NCBI GenBank assembly: GCA_017561265.1 | Contig: JAFZDJ010000008.1 | Span: 1-64,000, forward strand | DNA length: 64,000 nt | Direction of reading: 5' to 3' | From: Bacteroidales bacterium | GTDB taxonomy: Bacteria; Bacteroidota; Bacteroidia; Bacteroidales; UBA932 | Part shown: positions 37,450 to 51,373 of the stretch, in pieces | Numbering within the stretch: position 1 is the first letter of the stretch | How the letters are laid out: each line of letters opens with the position of its first letter | Notes under the pieces: generated by a model | The model's input: only the letters and a program-made list of their open reading frames with translations | Database searches by the model: none | What the model was told of the DNA's origin: nothing | Made by a program: the position numbers and the translations under genes

Positions 37450-40400
37450 ATGTTTAATCAATTACGTGCTAAAGTGGCATCTGTCTTCATGATCTTTGCC
37501 ATTTCTGTTTTGAGCTTGAGCGCTCAGAACAAGCCTATCAGTGGTACTGTAACTGACGCATCTGGTGTTCCTGTAATCGGAGCAGCTGTATTCGTAGTCG
37601 GCAATACCAGCACAGGCGTAATGACTGATGAGGAAGGAAAGTACTCTCTTTCTGTTCCCGCAAACTCAACAATCGCAGTTTCATGTATCGGTTATGCAAC
37701 TCAGACAGTTGCTATCGGTTCAGAGACTGTTTACAATGTAATGCTTGCTGAAGATACACAGCTTCTCGAAGAGACTGTCGTTATCGGTTACGGTGTGCAG
37801 AACAAGTCAGACCTCACAGGTTCGGTTGCTTCAGTCGGAGCAGAGTCACTCAAGAACCAGTCGGTAACTGACGCAGCTGCTGCTCTCCAGGGTAGAGCAT
37901 CCGGTGTACACATCATCAACTCAGGTGGACCTGGTTCAGGTGCTGAGATCCGTGTACGTGGTTACTCTTCAAACTCTGGTAACATCGGCCCGCTCCTCAT
38001 CGTTGACGGTCTTCAGGTTGACAACATCCAGTACCTCGACCCATCTATGATCGCATCTATGGAGGTCCTCAAGGACGCCGCTTCAGCAGCGATCTACGGT
38101 GCACAGGCAGGTAACGGTGTCGTTCTCATTACAACTAAGATGGGTAGCGCTGAGAAGGGTAGAGCTTCTGTTACTTATTCTGCAAAGGCAACTCTCCAGA
38201 CTTATACAGGAAATCCGTTGATGAATCGTGAGGAGTTCCTTAGATATAAGAGACTCGAGTTGGGAGACGCTTTCGTAGACGGTAAGCTCAAGGACTTCGA
38301 CTACAAGCACCCATTATATAAGGATGGCGTTATCGACCAGAACTGGATCGACGCTTATATCGAGCCAGCATGGAGCCAGCAGCACTCTCTCACCTTCTCT
38401 GGTGGAAACAACCGCGGTAGCTTCTTCGCATCACTCAACTATGTAAACCAGGATGGTGTTGTAGTTGGTAAGAAGGACGTTTACAACAGACTTTCAGCTC
38501 AGATCAACGCTGACTACAAGCTCTTCGACTGGATGACAGTTGGTAGCAACATGTCAATCGAGAAGTGGGACAGAAAGAGCGTATCTGGTCGTGGTTACGG
38601 TTCATCATTCGAGTCAATGATGGTAATGGACCCTCTTACTCCTGTATATTGGACAGATCCTTCAGAGTTCGCACAGGACTATAAGGCTCAGTACGAGAGA
38701 GTACAGGCAGGTGGTGAGGGCCGTCCATATCGCTTCCTCGGTGACGAGAACGGTTGGTTCGCAAACACTAAGTATTCAGATGCTGAGGGTTCACCTCTTG
38801 CAAAGCGTGATGCTTCTGAGTCTACTAGCGGCGGTATCAACATCCGTGGTACCCTCTTCGCTAACTTGAACCTCTTCAAGGGCTTCACATTCACTTCACG
38901 TCTCGGTTACCGTATCAACCAGAGCACTAGCCACAGCTACACTGCTCCTTATTATGTAGGTCCACGTGGATCACAGGACAACTACTCTATCTCTGCAAGT
39001 GCAAACACAGGTTACTACTACCAGTGGGAGAACTTCGCAAACTACATGGTGACAATCGCAAGAAAGCACACCATCACAGCGATGGCCGGTATGTCGTTCA
39101 TCCAGAACAACTCTGACAACGTGAGCGCAAGTGCAAGCGGTCCGGACATCCTTACTTCTTATGAGCCTAACTTCCAGTATATCAACTACGTGAAGGGTGA
39201 CGCTTCTAAGTCAATCGGAAATGCTCCTGGCCAGTCTGCATCACTTGCATACTTCGGTCGTTTGATCTACTCTTATGACAACCGTTATTCTGCACAGGTG
39301 AACTTCCGTGCTGACGCATTCGACTCATCTAAGCTTTCAAAGCAGAACCGTTGGGGTAAGTTCCCTTCAATCTCACTTGGTTGGACAATCAGCAACGAAA
39401 GCTTCATCAAGGACAACGTTGACAGAAACGTTCTCTCATTCCTCAAGCTTCGTGCTTCTTGGGGTCGTAACGGTAACGTAAGTGTCCTCAGCGGATATCC
39501 TTACGCAACTACAATCTCACTCGGTAACGGCTGGTATCAGTTCGGCGTTGACCAGACTGGATCAGAGTACGGTTCTTCACCTAACGGTATTCCTAACCCT
39601 AACCTCGCATGGGAGACTTCAGAGCAGATCGACCTTGGTCTCGACACTCGTTTCCTCAACAACCGTTTGACTTTCTCTGTTGACTACTTCGACAAGAGAA
39701 CTAAGGACCTTCTCTTCCGCGTTGCTGTTGACCCTGCACTCGGAGTTGACCGTACAACTGTGAACGGTGGTTCTATCCTCAACAGCGGTCTTGAGTTCGA
39801 GCTTGGTTGGAAGGACCAGATCGGTGACTTCTCTTACTCAGTAAACGCAAACTTCTCGACCCTCCACAATGAGGTTCTCACATTCCCTGGTGACACTCCA
39901 CGTGAGACAAACCAGCCAGCTTCTTCAGCTAACATGCCTGTTCTTACAGCGTTCGAGCCTGGTTATCCAGTATGGTACATCCGCGGTTTCAACTATGAGG
40001 GTATGGATGCAGAAGGAAATCCAGTTCTTACAGACGTAAACGGTGATGGTCTCCTTGATAACAACGATATGGACTATATCGGTCAGGGTACTCCTACCTT
40101 CACTTACGGTTTGACAGTGAACATGGCATGGAAGGGCTTTGACTTCGTTCTCTACGGAGCAGGTCAGGGTGGTAACCACATCATGCCGGTTATTTACCAG
40201 ACTGGTTTCAAGAATAACTTGAAGTGGTATCTCCAGGCTTATGAGAAGGGTGAGTATCCACATCCTGCAACAACTCAGGGTAACTTCAACTTCTACTCTT
40301 CAAGTGCAAACATCTTCAAGGGAGACTTCTTCAGAATCAAGCAGATTCAGCTCGGTTACACTCTTCCTTCGAAGCTTACAAAGAAGGCAGCTATCAGCAA

Positions 40401-40563
40401 CCTCCGCCTCTTCGTATCACTTGATGACTACTTCATCTTCACTAAGTATCCAGGTCTTGACCCTGAAACAGCAGCTATCAACTCATCTTCAGGTGCAGGT
40501 CTTGACTGGGGTGGATATCCTACTATGAAGAAGATGCTCCTTGGTGTTAACCTCACATTCTAA
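37450..40563 (+). CDS. SusC-family TonB-dependent transporter, third of the locus
   Basis: A 1037-aa outer membrane transporter. Signal peptide ending LSLSAQ, CarboxypepD_reg-like domain (KPISGTVTDASGVPVIGAAV), TonB box EETVVIGYGVQ, plug (LLIVDGLQVDNIQYLDP) and C-terminal barrel. It is not a close copy of XusA or XusC. Paired with the SusD gene 15 bp downstream. Xylan-derived substrate is inferred from the promoter motif shared with xusA and from the enzymes on both sides. Confidence 0.92.
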   Translation: MFNQLRAKVASVFMIFAISVLSLSAQNKPISGTVTDASGVPVIGAAVFVVGNTSTGVMTDEEGKYSLSVPANSTIAVSCIGYATQTVAIGSETVYNVMLAEDTQLLEETVVIGYGVQNKSDLTGSVASVGAESLKNQSVTDAAAALQGRASGVHIINSGGPGSGAEIRVRGYSSNSGNIGPLLIVDGLQVDNIQYLDPSMIASMEVLKDAASAAIYGAQAGNGVVLITTKMGSAEKGRASVTYSAKATLQTYTGNPLMNREEFLRYKRLELGDAFVDGKLKDFDYKHPLYKDGVIDQNWIDAYIEPAWSQQHSLTFSGGNNRGSFFASLNYVNQDGVVVGKKDVYNRLSAQINADYKLFDWMTVGSNMSIEKWDRKSVSGRGYGSSFESMMVMDPLTPVYWTDPSEFAQDYKAQYERVQAGGEGRPYRFLGDENGWFANTKYSDAEGSPLAKRDASESTSGGINIRGTLFANLNLFKGFTFTSRLGYRINQSTSHSYTAPYYVGPRGSQDNYSISASANTGYYYQWENFANYMVTIARKHTITAMAGMSFIQNNSDNVSASASGPDILTSYEPNFQYINYVKGDASKSIGNAPGQSASLAYFGRLIYSYDNRYSAQVNFRADAFDSSKLSKQNRWGKFPSISLGWTISNESFIKDNVDRNVLSFLKLRASWGRNGNVSVLSGYPYATTISLGNGWYQFGVDQTGSEYGSSPNGIPNPNLAWETSEQIDLGLDTRFLNNRLTFSVDYFDKRTKDLLFRVAVDPALGVDRTTVNGGSILNSGLEFELGWKDQIGDFSYSVNANFSTLHNEVLTFPGDTPRETNQPASSANMPVLTAFEPGYPVWYIRGFNYEGMDAEGNPVLTDVNGDGLLDNNDMDYIGQGTPTFTYGLTVNMAWKGFDFVLYGAGQGGNHIMPVIYQTGFKNNLKWYLQAYEKGEYPHPATTQGNFNFYSSSANIFKGDFFRIKQIQLGYTLPSKLTKKAAISNLRLFVSLDDYFIFTKYPGLDPETAAINSSSGAGLDWGGYPTMKKMLLGVNLTF

Positions 40564-40578
40564 TAACCGACAATTTAT

Positions 40579-42393
40579 ATGAAAAAGATATTATTACCTT
40601 TATTTGCATGTGCCCTCCTTGGTGCAGCATCATGTGAGTCGATGCTTGACATCCCTCAGAAGGGAGTTGTCAGCTATGAAGACTTCTATGCAAATGATGC
40701 CGATGCAAAAGCTGCCCTCGTAAACATGTACAAGCAGTACATCAACAACGTTGCTGCTACTGAGGGTATCGACGTACCTGAGCAGGTAATGCTCAACTAT
40801 TCTGCTGACGATATTCTTGCAGCAGGTGGATACGCTGAAGACCACGCACCTTTCCGCTACTTCTGTGAGTTCCGTTATGATAACGCGAATGCAACACTGA
40901 AGCAGGTATACCAGAGATATTGCTACTCTATCTACCACGCCAACCTCGTGATCTCTAACTTCACAAATGAGAACAGAAACGGTACTGAGCCGAAGTGGAC
41001 TAGTGCATATACAGAGCAGTGTGTTGCTGAGGCACGCGTAATGCGCGCTTACCTCCACCTCATGATGGCACTTTCATGGAATGTACCTCCAATCCTTGAC
41101 CGTGTATACGATCCAGATGAAGTTATCGCTTCTTCAGAGAGCCAGGCAAAGGTACTCGAGTGGATTGTTGCAGAGTGTGAGAAGGCTATCAACTCAGGCA
41201 AGCTTCCTAAGCGTGCAAGCAAGGATGACAAGGACAATACTGCAAGAATGAATGAAGGCTTCGCTCGTTTCGTAGCAGGTAAGGCTGCTGTGTTCAACGG
41301 TGACTATGCAACTGCTAAGAAGTTCCTCAAGCCTCTCGTTGAGTCTTCAGCTTACGCTCTTGTTCCATCAGAGGATTTCTGGACACTCTTCCACATTGCC
41401 GGTGACGGTAACTCTGAGACTCTCTTCGAGCCTAACCTCATCGATGACCCTGCATTTACTTCAGGTTGGGGTGCTATGATGATCGGCCGTTGGATGGTTG
41501 CTAACGTATTCTGCTGGAGAACTGACGCTCTTGCTTCTTCACCACAGGTACACGTAGGTAACATGGGTTGGAACGGTGGTGCAATCCAGCAGGATTTCGC
41601 TAAGAGATTCCTTGAGCACGATGGTAGGTCTCCACGTCGTCTTGCTTCTTTCCTCACAGCTGATGAGTGGCTTTATGAGATGGATTGGGCATCAGATATC
41701 GACCCTGGAACTGGTCAGAACGTGAACATGTCTCTTGCTGACAAGAAGAAGGATCCTAAGCGTGGTATCTCATCTGCAAACGGTGTTTACAGCCACGGTC
41801 CATACTTCGAGTGGAAGCACATGACATTCATCAACCCACCTGCAATCCTTACTGGTGGCAAGACTTATCCAGCTGATAACCTTCCTAACACAGGTCCTAC
41901 ATCTAACCAGACTAACTATGGTGTAGCTCGTCTTGCTGAGGCTTACCTCCTCTATGCTGAGGCATGTCTTGAGACTGGCGATAAGGCTGAAGGTGAGAAG
42001 TATTTCCATGCAATCCAGGAGCGTTCAGGTTCAGGTAAGATTACTGACCTTACTATCCAGAACCTTATCGAGGAGAAGCAGTATGAGCTTTGGTTCGAGG
42101 GCTGCCGTTTCCATGATGTAGTTCGTTGGTCACAGAAGGGTTATGTTGATCTTGATCAGATCTTCAACAAGTCTGGTATTCATAAGGATGTTCCAATCGT
42201 ATACGATGCATTCTTCACTCACGGTGAGGCTGAGCACAGACTTTATACTAAGCCAGCTGCTGGTGCTGAGGCAATTATCAGCAACGATTTCGAGAAGGGT
42301 CGTCACGAGTACTTCCCATTCCCTTACGATGTAACTAAGATGAACTCTCATCTTGTAAGCTATGGTAAGTGGGGCGGCGCTGCTGCTGAGTAA
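40579..42393 (+). CDS. SusD-family glycan-binding lipoprotein, third of the locus
   Basis: A 604-aa surface lipoprotein (lipobox GAASC). SusD-fold segments include VAEARVMRAYLHLMMALSW, ARLAEAYLLYAEACLETGD and IEEKQYELWFEGCRFHDVVRW. It should cap the upstream SusC barrel and recruit oligosaccharides. The operon ends in a strong terminator at 42424, separating it from the GH8 gene cluster. Confidence 0.92.
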   Translation: MKKILLPLFACALLGAASCESMLDIPQKGVVSYEDFYANDADAKAALVNMYKQYINNVAATEGIDVPEQVMLNYSADDILAAGGYAEDHAPFRYFCEFRYDNANATLKQVYQRYCYSIYHANLVISNFTNENRNGTEPKWTSAYTEQCVAEARVMRAYLHLMMALSWNVPPILDRVYDPDEVIASSESQAKVLEWIVAECEKAINSGKLPKRASKDDKDNTARMNEGFARFVAGKAAVFNGDYATAKKFLKPLVESSAYALVPSEDFWTLFHIAGDGNSETLFEPNLIDDPAFTSGWGAMMIGRWMVANVFCWRTDALASSPQVHVGNMGWNGGAIQQDFAKRFLEHDGRSPRRLASFLTADEWLYEMDWASDIDPGTGQNVNMSLADKKKDPKRGISSANGVYSHGPYFEWKHMTFINPPAILTGGKTYPADNLPNTGPTSNQTNYGVARLAEAYLLYAEACLETGDKAEGEKYFHAIQERSGSGKITDLTIQNLIEEKQYELWFEGCRFHDVVRWSQKGYVDLDQIFNKSGIHKDVPIVYDAFFTHGEAEHRLYTKPAAGAEAIISNDFEKGRHEYFPFPYDVTKMNSHLVSYGKWGGAAAE

Positions 42394-42423
42394 TATTCAG
42401 ATTAACTTAGCTTAATATATTCC

Positions 42424-42457
42424 GAGCATCAAGGCATTTGCCTTGATGCTCTTTTTT
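42424..42457 (+). terminator. terminator after the third susD
   Basis: GAGCATCAAGGCA pairs with TGCCTTGATGCTC around a minimal TT (effectively ATTT) loop, followed by six T residues. Downstream, 42458-42619 is AT-rich and contains TTTTGATACCATTTTGTGTC, weakly like the operator motif, but no clear -7 box for the GH8 gene. Confidence 0.9.
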
Positions 42458-42619
42458 ATATTTTGTAACCCCTTCTTTTAACTTTTGATACCATTTTGTG
42501 TCTAAATCATGATACTGAATTATATATTGTCCTTTTTGACATACATTTTAATGCCTTTTTAGATAATAACCGCTACTTTTACAATAACTAATTATTGAAA
42601 CTAAATTTTTAACCGATTA

Positions 42620-43900
42620 ATGAAAAACAGATTTATCTACGCTGCTCTTGCAGTAGTTGCATTTTTCTCTTCATGTGGCCCGAAGCCTCTAGTCCCTGCT
42701 GAAAAGGGAGCATTCGAGACAAGGGAATACAGAAATGTATTCGTCGAGGCCGGCTATTCTCCAAAGGCTGTCGAAGCTAAGCTCAATGAAGTTTTCGAAG
42801 AAGTTTTCTTCGGACCTAACAAGGTTTATTTCGAGGTAGAGGACAGCCTTGCATATGTTTCTGATATCAAGAACAGCGATGTCCGTACCGAGGGTATGTC
42901 ATATGGTATGATGATCGCTGTCCAGATGGATCGTCAGGATATGTTTGACAAGATGTTCCGCTGGTGCAAGAAATATATGCAGCATCAGGATGGTCCGATG
43001 GAAGGTTATTTCGCATGGAGCTGCAAGATCGACGGTACTCGTAATGCACAGGGTCCGGCTTCTGACGGTGAGCTTTATTATGTGACTGCACTTCTCTTCG
43101 CTTCCAATCGTTGGGGTAATGACGGTGCATTCAACTACAAGGCTGAGGCACAGCATATCCTTGACTGCGCTTTTGAAAAGGATGGTTCCCAGCGTGTGAA
43201 GAATTTCATCAACACAGAGCATAAGCTCATCACTTTCACTCCAGACAACTGGGGCTATACTTATACAGACCCTTCATACCATATTCCTGCATTCTATGAG
43301 GTGTGGGCTAGATGGGCTGACGACGGCCGTGCTGACTTCTGGAATGAGTGTGCAGCCGCTTCACGTGAGTATCTCCACAAGGCTATCCACCCTGAGACAG
43401 GACTTAATCCTGACCAGAGCAACTATGACGGAACCATCAGAACAATGTTCGGCGGACGTCATTTCGGTTCCGGTAACTTCCGTTACGACTCATGGCGCGT
43501 TCCTATGAATATTGCAATGGACTATTCATGGTCTTGCGCTGACAAGGAGTGGCAGAGAGAGTATGGCGAGAAGATCCAGAACTTCTTCTACAACCAGGGT
43601 ATCGATACTTTCGTAGACCAGTATTGTGTAGACGGAACTCTTCCTGAGGAAAGCGATATTCTTGCAGCAGGTACATGGGGTAAGGTTCTCCGTCATTCTG
43701 TAGGTCTTGTATCTACAGTTGCAGCGGCTTCACTTCTTTGTGACCATGAGATCAGCCATGAGTTCATCGACCGTCTCTGGAATTCGAAGAACGAGCCTTA
43801 TGAGGACGGATACTTTGACGCTTATTATGATGGTCTTCTCCGCCTCTTCGCATTCATGCACCTCAGCGGAAATTACCGCATCATCTTCCCTGAAGAATAA
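42620..43900 (+). CDS. GH8 reducing-end xylose-releasing exo-oligoxylanase
   Basis: A 426-aa lipoprotein (lipobox FFSSC). GH8 (alpha/alpha)6 barrel with general acid Glu91 in RTEGMSYGM, PASDGELYYVTAL and the likely base Asp290 in YDSWRVPMN. The segment KVLRHSVGLVST resembles the His-containing loop that restricts Rex enzymes (EC 3.2.1.156) to removing one xylose from the reducing end. It would act on imported xylo-oligosaccharides in the periplasm. It leads a plus-strand cluster of five closely spaced genes. Confidence 0.87.
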   Translation: MKNRFIYAALAVVAFFSSCGPKPLVPAEKGAFETREYRNVFVEAGYSPKAVEAKLNEVFEEVFFGPNKVYFEVEDSLAYVSDIKNSDVRTEGMSYGMMIAVQMDRQDMFDKMFRWCKKYMQHQDGPMEGYFAWSCKIDGTRNAQGPASDGELYYVTALLFASNRWGNDGAFNYKAEAQHILDCAFEKDGSQRVKNFINTEHKLITFTPDNWGYTYTDPSYHIPAFYEVWARWADDGRADFWNECAAASREYLHKAIHPETGLNPDQSNYDGTIRTMFGGRHFGSGNFRYDSWRVPMNIAMDYSWSCADKEWQREYGEKIQNFFYNQGIDTFVDQYCVDGTLPEESDILAAGTWGKVLRHSVGLVSTVAAASLLCDHEISHEFIDRLWNSKNEPYEDGYFDAYYDGLLRLFAFMHLSGNYRIIFPEE

Positions 43901-43930
43901 ATCATAAACCACATAAAAATCAATTTACAC

Positions 43931-44713
43931 ATGAAACATTTATTTCGTACACTGATTCTTGTAGCGACTCTCGCAGTTGCTGCATCGTTCTCAGCTGATG
44001 CAAAGAAGAAGACGGATCTCGTTGAGAAGTATCCTGCTCTTGCTCCTTATTTCAGCACTCCTACAGAAGAGGCTATCCAGCCTGACGATCGCGGATTCAT
44101 CCGTCGTTGGTTGCTCCTCGAGCCTATCAGCAAGCCAAACCGTGGCAACACTGTGTTTGTAGACAGCTATGTAAGAACTAATCTTGATACTGGCTGGAAC
44201 AAGGGCGAGTTCGTACTTCCAAAGGAAGGTGACAAAGAGACAATGACTGTAGAGTTCCAGAAGCCTGTAGACATGTCAGCAGGTCGTCCTGCTTGGGGTG
44301 CAGCTCCTGAGACTGAGATGAAGAAGGTAAAGCTCGCATGGCATGCCCTCGACAGCAAGCTCTTCAATGTAAAGCTTTATCGTTATGCTGTAGGTACTGA
44401 GACTGGCCGTTACGGTATGATCTGCCGTGCAGTCACTGTAATTGATGTTCCGGAGGATCTCGAGAACGTACGCCTTGCTGTAGGTTCTAACTCTGCATCA
44501 ATGTGGTGGATTGACGGTGAGGAGGCTCTCATCCTTTCAGGTGACCGTCGTATGGTAATGGATGACGGCGTTTCAAAGAGAATGACTCTCAAGAAGGGTC
44601 GCCACATCCTTACAGGTGCCGTTATCAACGGTCCTGGTATGAGTGATTTCTGCGTACGTTTCGTTGACGAGCAGGGAAATCCAGTAATGAACTATAACAT
44701 TCTTAATAAATAA
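43931..44713 (+). CDS. secreted beta-sandwich protein, possible carbohydrate-binding accessory
   Basis: A 260-aa protein with a signal peptide (FSADAKKK). No catalytic motif is evident. The segment FIRRWLLLEPI followed by TNLDTGWNKGEF, and later MWWIDGEEALILSGDRR with LKKGRHILTG, look like the two halves of a PA14/jelly-roll module such as is often fused to secreted esterases and glycosidases. Its place between GH8 and GH43 suggests xylan binding or an accessory role to an esterase; the function is not established. Confidence 0.6.
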   Translation: MKHLFRTLILVATLAVAASFSADAKKKTDLVEKYPALAPYFSTPTEEAIQPDDRGFIRRWLLLEPISKPNRGNTVFVDSYVRTNLDTGWNKGEFVLPKEGDKETMTVEFQKPVDMSAGRPAWGAAPETEMKKVKLAWHALDSKLFNVKLYRYAVGTETGRYGMICRAVTVIDVPEDLENVRLAVGSNSASMWWIDGEEALILSGDRRMVMDDGVSKRMTLKKGRHILTGAVINGPGMSDFCVRFVDEQGNPVMNYNILNK

Positions 44714-44721
44714 TTGAGGCC

Positions 44722-47275
<2,554 letters not shown>

Positions 47276-47281
47276 TAATAA

Positions 47282-49345
<2,064 letters not shown>

Positions 49346-49368
49346 CTGCGTTAACTATACTAGATAAT

Positions 49369-49471
49369 AACAATAAAACCGACCGATATATAGGTGACAT
49401 GCCACCCCCGGCTAGGGGGTGCTTCCTGAAAGGAGGCGGGGGTCACCGGAATATCGGTCGGTTTTATTGTT
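49369..49471. repeat. 103-bp palindromic element (copy 1), also a bidirectional terminator
   Basis: Perfect 21-bp arms (49369-49389 and 49451-49471) enclose a GC-rich core with nested pairing: GGTGAC/GTCACC, CACCCCC/GGGGGTG, and GCTTCCT/AGGAGGC. The arm sequence supplies A-runs and T-runs so it can terminate both converging genes (the esterase and purA). The core resembles that of the palindrome in aroE at 51810-51926, while the arms do not. Confidence 0.85.
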
Positions 49472-49484
49472 TTATCAGGTATCC

Positions 49485-50747
49485 CTATCTCATGATTGTT
49501 GCTTCGCGGTCAGGACCTACAGAGATGATCTTGATCGGAACCTCGAGGAAGTTTTCCATGAAAGCGATGTATTCGCGGAATTCCTTCGGAAGATCCTCCT
49601 CGGCACGGCAGTGAGTGAGGTCTGTGTTCCATCCCTTGAACTCAGTGTATACAGGCTGGATGTCAGCATATGTATCGAAAGGCCACTGGTCTGAAGGCTT
49701 GCCGTCAACCATGTATGATGTACATACCTTGATGGTCTCGAATGTGTCAAGGCAGTCAGACTTCATCATGATGAGATCGGTGACGCCGCTGATCATGACT
49801 GCATACTTGAGGGCTACGAGGTCGAGCCATCCGCAACGGCGCGGACGTCCTGTAACTGCTCCGAACTCATGTCCGATGGCGCGGATCTTCTCACCGGTCT
49901 CGTCGAAGAGCTCTGTAGGGAAAGGACCGCTTCCTACGCGTGTGCAGTATGCCTTGAAAATACCATATACATGTCCGATCTTCTGAGGGCTTACTCCGAG
50001 TCCGACGCATGCTCCTGAGCATGAAGTTGTTGATGATGTCACGAAAGGATATGAGCCGTAGTCGATGTCGAGCATCGATCCCTGAGCACCTTCTGCAAGA
50101 ATCTCGTTCTCCTTGAGGAGGTTGTTGATGTAATACTCGCAGTCTACAAGCTCGAACTTCTTGAGGAACTCGACAGCTTCCATGAAGGCAGCATCCTCCG
50201 CATGAGGATCGCATTCAAAGCCCATCTGGTTGAGCAGGGTGATGTGGCGGTTCTGGAGTTTTGCATATCTGTCAGCAAAATCCGGAGCCAGGATGTCACC
50301 GACGCGGAGACCATGACGGCTGATCTTGTCGGTATAAGTCGGACCGATTCCCTTGAGGGTAGATCCGATCTTTCCCTTGCCCATTGCAGCTTCATTGGCT
50401 GCATCAAGAAGTCTGTGTGTCGGAAGGATGAGATGTGCCTTCTTTGCGATCACGATACGCTCTGTAACAGGAATTCCTGTCTTCTCAGCGATATTGTCGC
50501 ATTCTCCCTTGAATGTGATAGGATCGAGAACCACACCGTTTCCTACGATGTTCTTAGCATCTTCTCTGAAGATTCCTGAAGGAACAGACCTGAGAACGAA
50601 GCTCTTTCCATCGAAATGGAGTGAGTGTCCTGCATTAGGACCACCCTGGAAGCGTGCCACTACAGGATATCTGCCTGCAAGCACATCAACGATTTTACCT
50701 TTACCTTCGTCGCCCCACTGGAGGCCGAGTACAACATCAAGTTTCAT
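49485..50747 (-). CDS. purA: adenylosuccinate synthetase
   Basis: A 420-aa cytoplasmic enzyme joining IMP and aspartate with GTP, the first committed step from IMP to AMP. Hallmarks: the GTP-binding QWGDEGKGK near residue 10, the IMP loop GGPNAGHSL, and GRPRRCGWLDLVALKYA. Length is standard for the family. It lies 36 bp downstream of ssb on the same strand and may be cotranscribed. Confidence 0.97.
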   Translation of the reverse strand: MKLDVVLGLQWGDEGKGKIVDVLAGRYPVVARFQGGPNAGHSLHFDGKSFVLRSVPSGIFREDAKNIVGNGVVLDPITFKGECDNIAEKTGIPVTERIVIAKKAHLILPTHRLLDAANEAAMGKGKIGSTLKGIGPTYTDKISRHGLRVGDILAPDFADRYAKLQNRHITLLNQMGFECDPHAEDAAFMEAVEFLKKFELVDCEYYINNLLKENEILAEGAQGSMLDIDYGSYPFVTSSTTSCSGACVGLGVSPQKIGHVYGIFKAYCTRVGSGPFPTELFDETGEKIRAIGHEFGAVTGRPRRCGWLDLVALKYAVMISGVTDLIMMKSDCLDTFETIKVCTSYMVDGKPSDQWPFDTYADIQPVYTEFKGWNTDLTHCRAEEDLPKEFREYIAFMENFLEVPIKIISVGPDREATIMR

Positions 50748-50783
50748 TATCGTTATATTGTTATTCTGTTAATTGTCAGTATT

Positions 50784-51305
50784 TTAGAATGGAAGGTCAT
50801 CTTCCGGGCCATCATTTATGATGTTCTGTGGCTGGGCAGGCTGTGTGTATGCAGGCTGAGGAGGCTGGCTGTATGCCGGAGCTGGCTGCTGTGCCGGTGC
50901 TGCATATCCGGGCTGCTGATAAGTCTGGCTCTGAGCCTGATAACCTCCCTGCTGGCCAGGATTGTCTGATTTCTTTCCAAGGAGCTGGAGGGTGTCCGCC
51001 ATGATCTCGGTGGTGTACCTCTTGTTTCCGTTCTGATCGTCCCATGATCTTGTACGGATGCGTCCTTCGATATAGACCTGAGTACCCTTCCTTACAAATC
51101 TTTCCACAACATCTGCCGTATTTCTCCATGCCACGATGTTGTGCCATTCTGTGTTTTCACGTGTTTCACCGTTACGATCCCTGTACCTCTCGGTTGTGGC
51201 CAGCGTGAATGTCGCCACTTTTGCATTTCCGGATTGTCCATCAAGGTAACGTACTTCAGGGTCTCGACCAACGTTACCGATCAGCATAGCTTTATTCAAT
51301 GACAT
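50784..51305 (-). CDS. ssb: single-stranded DNA-binding protein
   Basis: A 173-aa protein. An OB fold covers residues 1-110 (MSLNKAMLIGNVGRDPEVRY, TEWHNIVAWR). A Gln/Pro/Tyr-rich flexible tail follows and ends in the acidic tip EDDLPF that recruits replication and repair partners. Single-strand binding during replication, recombination and repair. The 68-bp upstream gap contains the palindrome GGGCGCGCCC at 51336-51345. Confidence 0.96.
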   Translation of the reverse strand: MSLNKAMLIGNVGRDPEVRYLDGQSGNAKVATFTLATTERYRDRNGETRENTEWHNIVAWRNTADVVERFVRKGTQVYIEGRIRTRSWDDQNGNKRYTTEIMADTLQLLGKKSDNPGQQGGYQAQSQTYQQPGYAAPAQQPAPAYSQPPQPAYTQPAQPQNIINDGPEDDLPF

Positions 51306-51373
51306 AATATATTGTATTAAAATGTGTCTTATTCAGGGCGCGCCCAAAAACTTTGCAAGATAGTGATATTTTC

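Noticed and set aside
12775..42610. A conserved leader RNA or riboswitch before the susC and GH8 genes
   Set aside because: AAACTAACC-like sequences recur before susC starts, but they are short, AT-rich and unstructured, as is usual for Bacteroidetes leaders.
51336..51345. GGGCGCGCCC palindrome upstream of ssb as a terminator or operator
   Set aside because: Only 10 bp, too short for a stem with a loop, and no T-run; left unassigned.
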